A DNA stretch of 64,000 nt from Gordonibacter sp034932485 (lineage in GTDB: Bacteria > Actinomycetota > Coriobacteriia > Coriobacteriales > Eggerthellaceae): NCBI GenBank assembly GCA_034932485.1, contig JAYFOQ010000005.1, positions 1 through 64,000 of the forward strand, read 5' to 3'. Positions 35,777-43,576 of this stretch are shown here, piece after piece. The notes under the pieces were generated by a model. That model was not told the DNA's origin. It saw only the letters and a list, made by a program, of their open reading frames with translations, and made no database searches. Numbering within the stretch: the stretch's first letter is position 1; every line of letters begins with the position of its first letter. Both the position numbers and the translations under genes were made by a program.

Positions 35777-36299
35777 CCGTCCCACCTCTCTCATGTGCCG
35801 TTACGTAATCACTCCTGCTTGGTTGTTTCGACAGCCTTAAAAGCCATCGCGACTAGTTCATAGCTAGAGGAAGAGCACAAAGCGGGCGCGCTCGGCAACC
35901 CTTCCTCCAACTATGTCTACTGCATCCCTACCCCCCAAAATGTAACCGTAGAGTTACAGCATACTATGTGAAAATATCACCCTTTACCTTTGAAGTCAAC
36001 GATTTCAGCCCGTCCCCTCCCAAAGGAAAACGGAATAAGCTATCCATATCCTTCTCCGTATTATTTTTTGAACTGGGAAAATAGCTTTAGAACAATGAGC
36101 TTACGCTCTTTTCGCATGATTACGCACTATTTTCGCATCAGCTGAGTGGAATACTCAATTATCTTATGCCATGTTTAAATGCAGCTGCACCATACTTGGA
36201 CTTGGCTACGCCACACATGGTTTTGGCTACTCTCTATCTCGGTTTGGCTGCTTCGTGCTTAGATGGCCTATCCTGCCCGTTCTCTCACACACAAGCACA

Positions 36300-36570
36300 G
36301 AAGAGAGCAACAATTCCTTCCTTCCTTCCTTTGCCTTCTTGTCCTTAACGGGAACATCACTGATTGTCCGCCTTTACCTGATGAAAAAGATCATGGACAA
36401 CGTGGTCTCGATTCTGTAGATTTTGGACAGATGAGAGTCCTTCGCCTAGATGCTTTTCGCGAAACTCCTGTTCAAAACCTTTGATTTTCGTCTATTGTTT
36501 CCTGAGGATAAAGAATCGGCGCGCTTTTGTCCAAGGCGACCAGAGATATCGTGCGCTAGCAAAGATCGCC
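36300..36570 (+). repeat. Dispersed intergenic repeat, copy 1
   Basis: Shares ordered blocks with two other intergenic regions of the window: CAGAAGAGAG near 36300, TCATGGACAA (36391-36400), TCGATTCTGTAGATTTT (36408-36424) and GGATAAAGAATCGGCGCG followed by CTTTTGTCCAAGG (36507-36535). Homology to copy 2 continues to about 36570. The outer blocks TGGACAA and TTGTCCA are inverted with respect to each other, like element ends about 145 bases apart. No open frame is conserved. Confidence 0.8.
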
Positions 36571-36580
36571 GGAACAACCG

Positions 36581-36650
36581 GCGCAGCAGGTTGGGTACAG
36601 CAGACTGAGCGCAGCGGGTTCAGCGCAGCGGGCTGAGCGCAACAGGTTGG
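36581..36650 (+). repeat. 14-base tandem repeat, five units
   Basis: Five consecutive units of the type GCGCAGCGGGTTCA: 36581-36594, 36595-36608, 36609-36622, 36623-36636 and 36637-36650. The third and fourth differ at two positions. It lies directly beside repeat copy 1 and about 50 bases from the modC stop. Confidence 0.85.
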
Positions 36651-36702
36651 GAGCGACGCCTGCAAATCTCCCAAATAACACTATCGCAGAAAAACACACG
36701 AA

Positions 36703-37815
36703 TTATCGGCAAACCAGATACACCTTGTCGGATGGAATGCGCACCCAAAGCTCGTCACCCTCACATGGTAACTCACCAGGAGCTGCCTGCAACTTGTCTA
36801 CGCGCCAAAACAAATGCTGGTGCAGGTACTTCATTTCATCTTCATCGGCGCCAACGGTAGGAGCCGCATCTTCAATGCGATCAAGAAAACCCAGCAATAC
36901 CGTGCGGTCAAAGCGAGAGTCGCTCACCCGGTCAACACGCATACGGTAGGCATTAGGCCCTGGGCCGTCGGCACGCTCAAGGAAAAAGGCACGCACCCCT
37001 AGGTGCGTCACGTCACGCGGTACTTCCTGCATCGTCTCAACATCCACGCCCCATTTCGGCAGATGAACACGATGCGATGCAATAAAGGTTGCAGGCGTGG
37101 CATTTTTGCAGCCTGACAGTTTTACGCCCGCAAGTGACCGCGGATTATTCACAAGGTCATCGCCAGAACCCGATTCTACAATACGTCCCGCCTCCACCAC
37201 CGCAATGCGATCACAGAAACGCAATGCCTCATCAATATCATGACTTACATAGAGCACCGTGCCATCGTAGGCCTCAAAGAGACTCACAAGATTTTGCTCC
37301 AGCACGCCCTTTAAGTGAGCATCCAAAGCACTAAACGGCTCATCCAACATAAGAATGCCAGGATGCGCCGCCAGCATGCGGGCTAAAGCCACACGCTGCT
37401 GCTGTCCGCCAGAAAGCTGCGCCGGGTAACGCTTGTCGAAGCTCTCAAGACCAAAGCGCTTAAGCTCGGAAGCTATGATGCTATCGCGATCAGCGCGAGC
37501 GATTTCGCGGCCAATTCCTGCACCTACGTTTTCGGCAACCGTCAGATTTGGAAACAACATATAGTTTTGGAACAACAGTGCAGTCTTTCGCTGCTGCGGC
37601 TTGAGATTAATGCGTCTCTCAGAGTCGAAGAACACCTGACCGTTCACCACAATTCGTCCTTCGTCGGGCGTTTCGATGCCCGCGATACAACGCATCGTTA
37701 AACTCTTCCCACACCCCGATGCACCCAAGAATCCCAGAGTCTCAGCTTCGGCTGAAAAAGCTACGTCTAACGTGAATGATGAAAATCGTTTTTTAATATC
37801 TACTTCAAGGCTCAT
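36703..37815 (-). CDS. modC: Molybdate ABC transporter ATPase ModC
   Basis: About 370 residues. The ATPase domain has Walker A GFLGASGCGKSLTMR, a Q-loop at LLFQNYMLFPNLTVAENV, signature LSGGQQQRVALARML, Walker B ILMLDEPFSALD and VSHDIDEA. A C-terminal TOBE-like domain follows (about residues 260-370), typical of ModC-type importers. It energises molybdate uptake through ModB. The ATG at 37815 overlaps the modB stop by four bases (ATGA), so translation is probably coupled. modA-modB-modC run in that order on the minus strand. Confidence 0.9.
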   Translation of the reverse strand: MSLEVDIKKRFSSFTLDVAFSAEAETLGFLGASGCGKSLTMRCIAGIETPDEGRIVVNGQVFFDSERRINLKPQQRKTALLFQNYMLFPNLTVAENVGAGIGREIARADRDSIIASELKRFGLESFDKRYPAQLSGGQQQRVALARMLAAHPGILMLDEPFSALDAHLKGVLEQNLVSLFEAYDGTVLYVSHDIDEALRFCDRIAVVEAGRIVESGSGDDLVNNPRSLAGVKLSGCKNATPATFIASHRVHLPKWGVDVETMQEVPRDVTHLGVRAFFLERADGPGPNAYRMRVDRVSDSRFDRTVLLGFLDRIEDAAPTVGADEDEMKYLHQHLFWRVDKLQAAPGELPCEGDELWVRIPSDKVYLVCR

Positions 37816-39290
37816 GCGCCCACGCCCCTTCGGTATTTCGTGGTGCGCCTGCCCCAGAGGTTGATGAACAATATAACAACAAAGCTGAACACCATAATAA
37901 CAACGGTCCAAAAAATAGCTACATCTATGTTGCCGTTCATCCATTCGAAGTAGATAGCGATAGGCACCGTACGCGTAATACCCAAATAATTGCCTGCCAA
38001 AAATAGCGTGGCACCAAATTCACCCAAGGCACGCGCAAACGAAAGCACCGTCCCTGCAGCGATAGAGCTCCACGAAAGTGGCAACATTAATTTGAAGAAT
38101 ATCTTAGCGTTGCTCCACCCCAACGTACGCGCAGCATCCAGCATGTTTGGATCGAGGTTCTCAAATGCACCACGTGCGCTGCGGTACATCAAAGGAAATG
38201 CTACTACCACCGCCGCCAATACCGTTGCCTGCCAGCTAAAAATAAGCGGAAAGCCAATATCCATAAACCACTGCCCCACCGGCGTATTCTTACCAAATGC
38301 AAGCAACAGCAAAAAGCCGCACACGGTGGGCGGCAAAACCATAGGAATCGTAAAGATAGAATCGGCAATATCCTGCGCACGCGCAGGGATGCGCAAGCTG
38401 AAGTATGCAGCCAAAAGCCCAAGAATAAAGATAAATACAATGGCCGTAAGCGTAGTCTTTAACGTTACCCAAAGCGGGCTCATATCAATGCCGGCAAGAA
38501 ACGCCATAAACGCATCAATGCCAGTAAGCGGTGCAACTACTTGCACGTCAGAGGCAGATGCAAGAGTGCCAAAGTCGGCATGGTCTAATTTCATATAAGC
38601 AGGATTGGTGGGATTGGTAACGTCGGAACCATCCACACCTATAACCGTGGCATAGTACTGGCCCGCCTTCAGTTCTTGGTCAAATTTAAAGAGCACACCC
38701 TGGTATTCTACGATCGGATCGCTTGAGAATATCCAGTTGCTTTCTCGCGACAACACCGAGCCGCCTTTAGCATTTGCAGCATCCAGGGCAACAAGAAGAG
38801 TTTTGAGATACGCCTGACTTTCCGAAGAGCCTTCGTCGAAACCAACCACTTGAGCGGTATAAGCCGGTACGTAAACGACAATGCAGCTATCGGCAACAAT
38901 AACAGCCATACTACCCGGCGTGCCGTTTACATAGTAGCGGTAGCCTGCATAACCTTCGCCCACTTCACTGTTGCTGCCCACCTGAGCGCGAGAAAACCCC
39001 TCAAGGGCAAACGGACTTCCGGGAAGAGAGGCCGAAGTCCCATCAGCGTCTACCAGCACCTCACCATCAGCGATTGTGCTGTCCTGGGCGGCAACAGCAC
39101 CCGACGATAACGAGCCCGCCGTTAACGTTGGCGTCGTTACATCGCCCTCATCGCCGCCAGTGGCAAGCGCAACCCCCGGTAAACAAGCAAGTACAAGCAA
39201 CGCCACGAAGGCTAAAGCACATACCCGAAACGCGAGCACATACGTCGCCCGCAGTGGCATCTCAACTCTATTGGCAAGATCGATCCCCAT
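37812..39290 (-). CDS. modB: Molybdate ABC transporter permease ModB with a large N-terminal exported domain
   Basis: A 492-residue protein. The C-terminal ~225 residues are a standard ModB permease with five to six helices, the EAA-loop region NLDPNMLDAARTLGWSNAKI and the ModB-like FARALGEFGATLF. Before it come a hydrophobic segment (residues ~15-43) and ~210 residues that should face the outside. The latter include EVLVDADGTSASLPGSPFAL and a YRYYVNGTPGSMAVIV region. Ordinary ModB is about 225-260 residues, so the N-terminal domain is unusual. The ATG at 39290 has AGGGA seven bases upstream. The function of the extra domain is unknown. Confidence 0.87.
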   Translation of the reverse strand: MGIDLANRVEMPLRATYVLAFRVCALAFVALLVLACLPGVALATGGDEGDVTTPTLTAGSLSSGAVAAQDSTIADGEVLVDADGTSASLPGSPFALEGFSRAQVGSNSEVGEGYAGYRYYVNGTPGSMAVIVADSCIVVYVPAYTAQVVGFDEGSSESQAYLKTLLVALDAANAKGGSVLSRESNWIFSSDPIVEYQGVLFKFDQELKAGQYYATVIGVDGSDVTNPTNPAYMKLDHADFGTLASASDVQVVAPLTGIDAFMAFLAGIDMSPLWVTLKTTLTAIVFIFILGLLAAYFSLRIPARAQDIADSIFTIPMVLPPTVCGFLLLLAFGKNTPVGQWFMDIGFPLIFSWQATVLAAVVVAFPLMYRSARGAFENLDPNMLDAARTLGWSNAKIFFKLMLPLSWSSIAAGTVLSFARALGEFGATLFLAGNYLGITRTVPIAIYFEWMNGNIDVAIFWTVVIMVFSFVVILFINLWGRRTTKYRRGVGA

Positions 39291-39309
39291 AGTCGTCCCT
39301 ATCGCACGG

Positions 39310-39340
39310 AAAGGATGGGCTGCACGTGCGCCCATCCTTT
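39310..39340 (-). terminator. Hairpin between modA and modB
   Basis: Arms AAAGGATGGGC and GCCCATCCTTT with a short loop lie about 35 bases after the modA stop and 20 bases before modB. The trailing T tract on the minus strand is short. It may partly end transcription after modA, so that binding protein is made in excess. Confidence 0.6.
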
Positions 39341-39375
39341 TCCGCATATCGTACCTTATGTTTAGCGCGTTTAGC

Positions 39376-40281
39376 TTAGGAAACCAGCTCGAAGCCCCAC
39401 TCCTGCCATGTCTTTATGGCCTGCGGGTCGGTGGTTGCCCAGTCGAGAAATGCGGAGGCGGCCTCAGCTTGCTTGGAGTCCGCACAAATTGCCGCAGGAT
39501 AAACAATATTCTTATGCGTGTCGGCAGGTACGGTACCCACCACTTTCACACCACCGAAGCGGTATACGTCAGAGCTGTACACGAACGCCACATCCACAGC
39601 ACCAGATTGAGCCTGCTTACATACGTTGCCCACTGAGCTTTGCAGGTTCACCTTACCCGCCAGGGGCGTACCCTCGTAGCTGCCGCCCGTACCCGTAATG
39701 TCCTTGCCAGTCTTGCCGCTAGCATCGGTATAGCAGCCCACGGTAGAGAGCGACTGATTAGCATAGTTGCCAGCCGGAACAGAGTCATCACCAATACCTA
39801 CGGTGTAGTTACCTGAAGCAATATCGTTGAGCGTAAGTTCTTTGCCCGCCAAAGCCGAATTTTCACCCACCACCATAACCAAATCGTTCTTGAACATATC
39901 GAAGCGCGTGGTCTGATTGACGTAACCCTTCTCTACAGCCTCGTCCATCTTGCTCTTTGAAGCTGAGATGAGCACATCAGCATACGCTCCACCCGCTAGT
40001 TGCTCGTTCAGCTCTCCGGAAGAGAGATACTGAGTGTCCTTAAAGGTAACCCAGCTATGATCTTTGGCATAGAGTTGCTGCACGGCATCCATAGCTTTCG
40101 AAAGCGAGTTTGCAGCAAACAGCTGCAGCTCAACCGCCTCATGCTTTTCGTCCTTTGCCGGTTCTTGACTTTGCTGAGGCTCGGACTTCTGCTCGGGCGA
40201 CGAGCAGCCAGCCAGCGCAAATGCACCCACAAGGGCGAACGCGCACACGGCCGCTAGTACTATGCGAATATGCTTCTTCAT
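39376..40281 (-). CDS. modA: Molybdate-binding lipoprotein ModA
   Basis: A 301-residue periplasmic-type binding protein anchored as a lipoprotein (signal ending ALAGCSS, Cys26). Family features include VELQLFAANSLSKAMDAV with the oxyanion-binding Ser region, a GAYADVLISASKSKMDEAV stretch and QSGAVDVAFVYSSDVY near the second anion-contact region. It captures molybdate (or tungstate) for ModBC. A GGAAGGAAA ribosome site precedes the ATG. A near-consensus promoter lies about 95 bases upstream. With moaA and moaC in the window, it fits an organism that makes molybdoenzymes. Confidence 0.92.
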   Translation of the reverse strand: MKKHIRIVLAAVCAFALVGAFALAGCSSPEQKSEPQQSQEPAKDEKHEAVELQLFAANSLSKAMDAVQQLYAKDHSWVTFKDTQYLSSGELNEQLAGGAYADVLISASKSKMDEAVEKGYVNQTTRFDMFKNDLVMVVGENSALAGKELTLNDIASGNYTVGIGDDSVPAGNYANQSLSTVGCYTDASGKTGKDITGTGGSYEGTPLAGKVNLQSSVGNVCKQAQSGAVDVAFVYSSDVYRFGGVKVVGTVPADTHKNIVYPAAICADSKQAEAASAFLDWATTDPQAIKTWQEWGFELVS

Positions 40282-40373
40282 TGATGTTTCCTTCCCTGGT
40301 TTCCCTCGGCGAACCCATCATGCCGACCACGCAAACCCCCAGCATGCACTTTGTCGACGCATGAGTTGTCCTT

Positions 40374-40402
40374 ATATTATTCTTTGAATAGTATATAGTC
40401 AA
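40374..40402 (-). promoter_or_regulatory. Promoter of modABC with an overlapping palindrome
   Basis: Minus-strand hexamers TTGACT (40397-40402) and TAATAT (40374-40379) are 17 bases apart, close to consensus. The spacer contains the perfect inverted repeat TATTC-N3-GAATA (40378-40390). It would be covered by polymerase, so it is a good candidate for a repressor site. I cannot match it confidently to the ModE consensus. Confidence 0.7.
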
Positions 40403-41144
40403 CTGCAAATATAAAGGCCGCACCTGTATTTATCACGATAATGCAGGCGATAATGCGGGCCGTTAATGCGAGTTTCCACCTGTCTTTCGCACGAGTTTCT
40501 AATTTTACGCCCACACGCTATTTTCCGATCTAACTCTTTCTTTTACGCATAATTACAGAAGAGAGTGGCCGTTCCTTCCATTGCTTTCTCGCTACTGACG
40601 AGAGTGCTACTTGTAGCTGGCGGGGAGCTTGTTTGCTTCTGGCGTGAGCGTCGCCTAGTGTCTGCCTCTACCTAAGTATGAAAGTCATGGACAAATGAGG
40701 CTCGACGGGAGGCTTATACCTAAGCATATAGGTCATGGACAAAAACGTCCCGACTCTGTAGATTTTTAGCACATGGAAACTCTTCATTCTGATGCACTTT
40801 ATGAATCCCCTGGTCAAAATCGTGGATGCTTAACGACCCTTTTCCGAGGATAAAGAATCGGCGCGTTTTTGTCCAAGGTGACTGGGAGCATCACGTACTG
40901 GCGCGTTTTTGGCCAAGGTGACTGGGAGTATCGCGTACTGGCGAAGATTGACTAGGGCGCTCGATGAGAGAGGTTAGGCAGGATGGAGTGAGGTGCGAAG
41001 GAGGGATGGAGCGAGGTGGGGAGTTGGAAAGGTGGAAATTCGAGAGAAAACGATTACATACAGCGTGCAGGCGATAGAAGAGTGATTCGACTTCGCCAAG
41101 CGATTACCGCTATGAAAGAGATAGCCCCTTCAGCCAGATCAGCC
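40403..41144. other. Gene-free stretch containing repeat copy 2
   Basis: About 740 bases with no supported gene. The middle (about 40550-40950) is copy 2 of the dispersed intergenic repeat. After it come G-rich imperfect direct repeats (GGATGGAGTGAGGTG at 40981 and GGATGGAGCGAGGTG at 41004). The right end abuts the stop of the last nickel/peptide transporter gene; no clear terminator was seen. Confidence 0.6.
40550..40955 (+). repeat. Dispersed intergenic repeat, copy 2, with internal tandem duplications
   Basis: Contains the same ordered blocks as copy 1: ACAGAAGAGAG (40555), GTCATGGACAAA, CGACTCTGTAGATTTTT (40751-40767), GAGGATAAAGAATCGGCGCG and TTTTTGTCCAAGG. Two parts are duplicated in tandem. 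TACCTAAGTATGAAAGTCATGGACAAA recurs 47 bases on with few changes. A 40-base unit beginning GGCGCGTTTTTGTCCAAGG at 40860 is repeated at 40900 with three mismatches. The duplications are absent from copy 1. Confidence 0.82.
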
Positions 41145-41735
41145 TTACCCCAGGTTAACCACCCGTGTAGCAACCCGCTCAGTAAGCGCGGGAGAATGGG
41201 ATACGAATATGAGACCGATGCCTCGGGATTGAGTTTCAGACACGAGAAAGCGCCATATCTGAGCTTGCGTCACCGCGTCAAGCATAGTCGATACCTCATC
41301 GGCTATAAGGTAACGGGGCTGTACGGCAAAAGCGCGTGCAATACAGAAACGCTGGAGCTCTCCGCCCGACAACTCATGCGGGTAGCGTGAAAGCCAACGA
41401 TCTTGAATACCGAGCGCATTAAGAAGATCGACCGATGCGCCACCTGCTTCAGCGAGGGTTTGCTCCATGCGCATACGCGGGTCAACCGCCGTCTCGGGGT
41501 GTTGCCAAATCATTTGCACAGGACATACCCCTCGCTTCGGAAGAGGCTCTCCATCAACAAGAATGCTTCCCGCACTTGGACGTTCATAGCCAGCAAGCAA
41601 CCGACAGAGCGTCGTCTTACCGAACCCTGATGGTGCACTCAAGGCTACACGTTCATTAGATTCAACAGCCAGGTTGAATCCTTCATAAAGGGGCTTTGTG
41701 CCATACCCAAACGATAGGTTCTGCGCCTCTAACAT
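41145..41735 (-). CDS. ABC ATPase of the nickel/peptide-type importer (NikE/DppF-like)
   Basis: A compact 196-residue ATPase, shorter than typical DppF/NikE (about 260-330) because it lacks the C-terminal oligopeptide-transporter extension. The P-loop reads SAPSGFGKTT, so the usual first Gly is Ala. The signature is ELSGGELQRFCIARAF, Walker B is YLIADEVSTMLD, and the H-loop is FVSHSPAL. It overlaps the preceding ATPase gene by seven bases. It is the last gene of a five-gene importer and should pair with the His-rich ATPase as the second nucleotide-binding subunit. Confidence 0.83.
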   Translation of the reverse strand: MLEAQNLSFGYGTKPLYEGFNLAVESNERVALSAPSGFGKTTLCRLLAGYERPSAGSILVDGEPLPKRGVCPVQMIWQHPETAVDPRMRMEQTLAEAGGASVDLLNALGIQDRWLSRYPHELSGGELQRFCIARAFAVQPRYLIADEVSTMLDAVTQAQIWRFLVSETQSRGIGLIFVSHSPALTERVATRVVNLG

Positions 41736-42712
41736 GAGCAGCCTTCCTCCATCCGGTCGTCTGCTTCAGCGCAAGACATTTGTTGCTCAGGAACAGCGAA
41801 GTCGTGTTCGGGTAGCGCATGCCAAAGTTCTCGGCTAAACGGATCTTCCAGCAAATCGGGGCTGGCGAAATTGGCAACGGCTGTCTCTTCCACCACTGTA
41901 CCATCCTTAAACACGGCAACACGGTCTGCTACCCGCAAGGCTAACTCAATATCGTGAGTAATAAGCAACACACCGCCACCCTCATCGGCAAATGCACGGA
42001 AATCCGCAAGGGCCTGCACGGCCAAGTCAAGATCTAAACCGGGGGTAGGCTCATCGGCCACAATAACGCGTGGATTGTCCATAAGCGCACAGCACAACAG
42101 CACACGGCGCGCCATGCCGCCCGACAACTCGTGAGGATAAAGACCCGCGGTGTCTTGCGTCAAACCGTAACGAGCAAACAACTCTTCGCGCAACTTACGA
42201 CGATCTGACTGCACAGCTCTAGCATGAGAGAATCCTTCTACCTGACGCCCTACTTTCATAAGGGGATCTAAATGATTGACGCTTTGCGGCACAAGTGACA
42301 CACCGTTTCCCCGTAAGCATGCAAGCGAAGCTGCATCTTGAGGCTGACCATCGAACCAGATGCGACCACATACGGTAGCATTTGGTTCAAAGAGTCCCAT
42401 AATGGCATCGGCCAGCAGCGTTTTTCCCGATCCCGATGCACCCACTACGGCTACAACCTCGCCCGCATGAACCGAGATACTCAAATTGTGCAAAACCTCT
42501 ACCTTGCGCTGTTTAGCACGGAAGAAGGGGGCATCTTCGTCGTACATACGAAAGCTCACACTTAAGTCTTCAACTTGCAGTAAGTGATGACCGTGCGCAT
42601 GACGAGATGCGGACGCATGCCGGTGATGATGATGCACCTGCGCATCTTCGTGGAGTGTCGCTTCGTGCATAACCCCCGGTATCGTTGATTCATGACGGTT
42701 ATTTTTGTCCAT
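41729..42712 (-). CDS. ABC ATPase of the nickel/peptide-type importer (NikD/DppD-like) with His-rich N-terminus
   Basis: A 327-residue ATPase with Walker A VVGASGSGKTLLADAI, signature ELSGGMARRVLLCCALM, Walker B VIVADEPTPGLDLDL and LITHDIELAL. Ahead of the domain is an extension (residues ~24-45) dense in histidine (VHHHHRHASASRHAHGHH), absent from ordinary peptide-transport ATPases. Such stretches bind Ni, Co or Zn, which points to a metal rather than a peptide substrate. Together with the NikR-like operator upstream of the operon this supports nickel uptake. The gene starts nine bases after the permease gene. Confidence 0.86.
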   Translation of the reverse strand: MDKNNRHESTIPGVMHEATLHEDAQVHHHHRHASASRHAHGHHLLQVEDLSVSFRMYDEDAPFFRAKQRKVEVLHNLSISVHAGEVVAVVGASGSGKTLLADAIMGLFEPNATVCGRIWFDGQPQDAASLACLRGNGVSLVPQSVNHLDPLMKVGRQVEGFSHARAVQSDRRKLREELFARYGLTQDTAGLYPHELSGGMARRVLLCCALMDNPRVIVADEPTPGLDLDLAVQALADFRAFADEGGGVLLITHDIELALRVADRVAVFKDGTVVEETAVANFASPDLLEDPFSRELWHALPEHDFAVPEQQMSCAEADDRMEEGCSC

Positions 42713-42721
42713 ACCGACCCC

Positions 42722-43576
42722 CTATTCCTGCGAGCTGTGGGGGTCGACAAGTTTACGCAAATTGGAGCCCGCAACATCAAACAAAAGCACCGTAGCCACC
42801 AAGGCGAGACCCGGGAATACCGCGAGCCACCACATACCAGCGGACAAGTATGCCATCGATTCACTAAGAATTACACCAATGGCAGGCTGTTCGGGCGGCA
42901 AACCAAACCCCAGAAACGTAATGGCAGCCTCATGCAAAATGGCATGAGGAAACAGCAGAATCAGACCCACGATGAACTGCGGCAACACATAGGGCACCAT
43001 GTGTTGCGTCGCAATACGTAGGGGACTTCTTCCCAACTTACGCGCTGCCGCCACAAACGTAGACTGCTTGCATTGCAGTATTTCAGCACGAACAACGCGA
43101 GCAAGACTCGGCCAGTGCGTCACGGCCACACCGATAGTCACTCCCCAGAAACCTTTTCCCAAAGCAAACGATATAAGAATGAGCAACACAATATGTGGCA
43201 CGCCCATCGTAAGATCGATAAGCCACGTAACTGCAGCGTCAACCTTTTTGCCGCCGAGTGCCGCAGCTGCGCCCAAAATAAGCGCAATAATTGACGATAC
43301 ACCCGCTGCCAAAAGGCCCACAAGAACACTGGTGGACAACCCCGCGAGCGTGCGCAGCAGCATATCGCGGCCCATCCAATCCGTACCGAACGGATGGCTT
43401 ATGCTGGGGGGTAAATTTTTTATCGAAAAGTCGGTTGCTGTAGCAGCCTCCGTTACGGCAACGCCCGCCACCACCACCGCAGCAAGCGCGCCTAAAGCCA
43501 CCACAAACGCCACAAGCGTGAGTTTTCTATTTCCCACCCGAGCAGTAAGGGGAGCATGTAACACCGGGTTATCCAC
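42722..43576 (-). CDS. ABC permease, NikC/DppC-like
   Basis: A 284-residue inner-membrane permease with about six helices. It has the family GTDWMGRDMLLRTLAGLSTS motif near residues 63-82 and the EAA-type cytoplasmic loop VRAEILQCKQSTFVAAARKLG (~165-185) that contacts the ATPases. It overlaps the partner permease gene by eight bases. It is part of the five-gene importer whose substrate is inferred to be nickel. Confidence 0.9.
   Translation of the reverse strand: MDNPVLHAPLTARVGNRKLTLVAFVVALGALAAVVVAGVAVTEAATATDFSIKNLPPSISHPFGTDWMGRDMLLRTLAGLSTSVLVGLLAAGVSSIIALILGAAAALGGKKVDAAVTWLIDLTMGVPHIVLLILISFALGKGFWGVTIGVAVTHWPSLARVVRAEILQCKQSTFVAAARKLGRSPLRIATQHMVPYVLPQFIVGLILLFPHAILHEAAITFLGFGLPPEQPAIGVILSESMAYLSAGMWWLAVFPGLALVATVLLFDVAGSNLRKLVDPHSSQE

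Larger units (their letters stand above)
35777..36702. other. Gene-free stretch upstream of the adhesin and downstream of modC
   Basis: About 930 bases without a supported gene. The left part is the adhesin promoter region. It contains the inverted repeat TGTAACCGTAGAGTTACA (35941-35958, six-base arms), a candidate operator. The right part holds copy 1 of the dispersed intergenic repeat (about 36300-36570) and a 14-base tandem repeat (36581-36650). A short open frame at 36166-36419 lacks a ribosome site and protein-like composition. Confidence 0.6.

Noticed and set aside
36166..36484. Short overlapping frames upstream of modC
   Set aside because: They lie in the dispersed repeat and promoter area, differ between repeat copies, and have no ribosome site.
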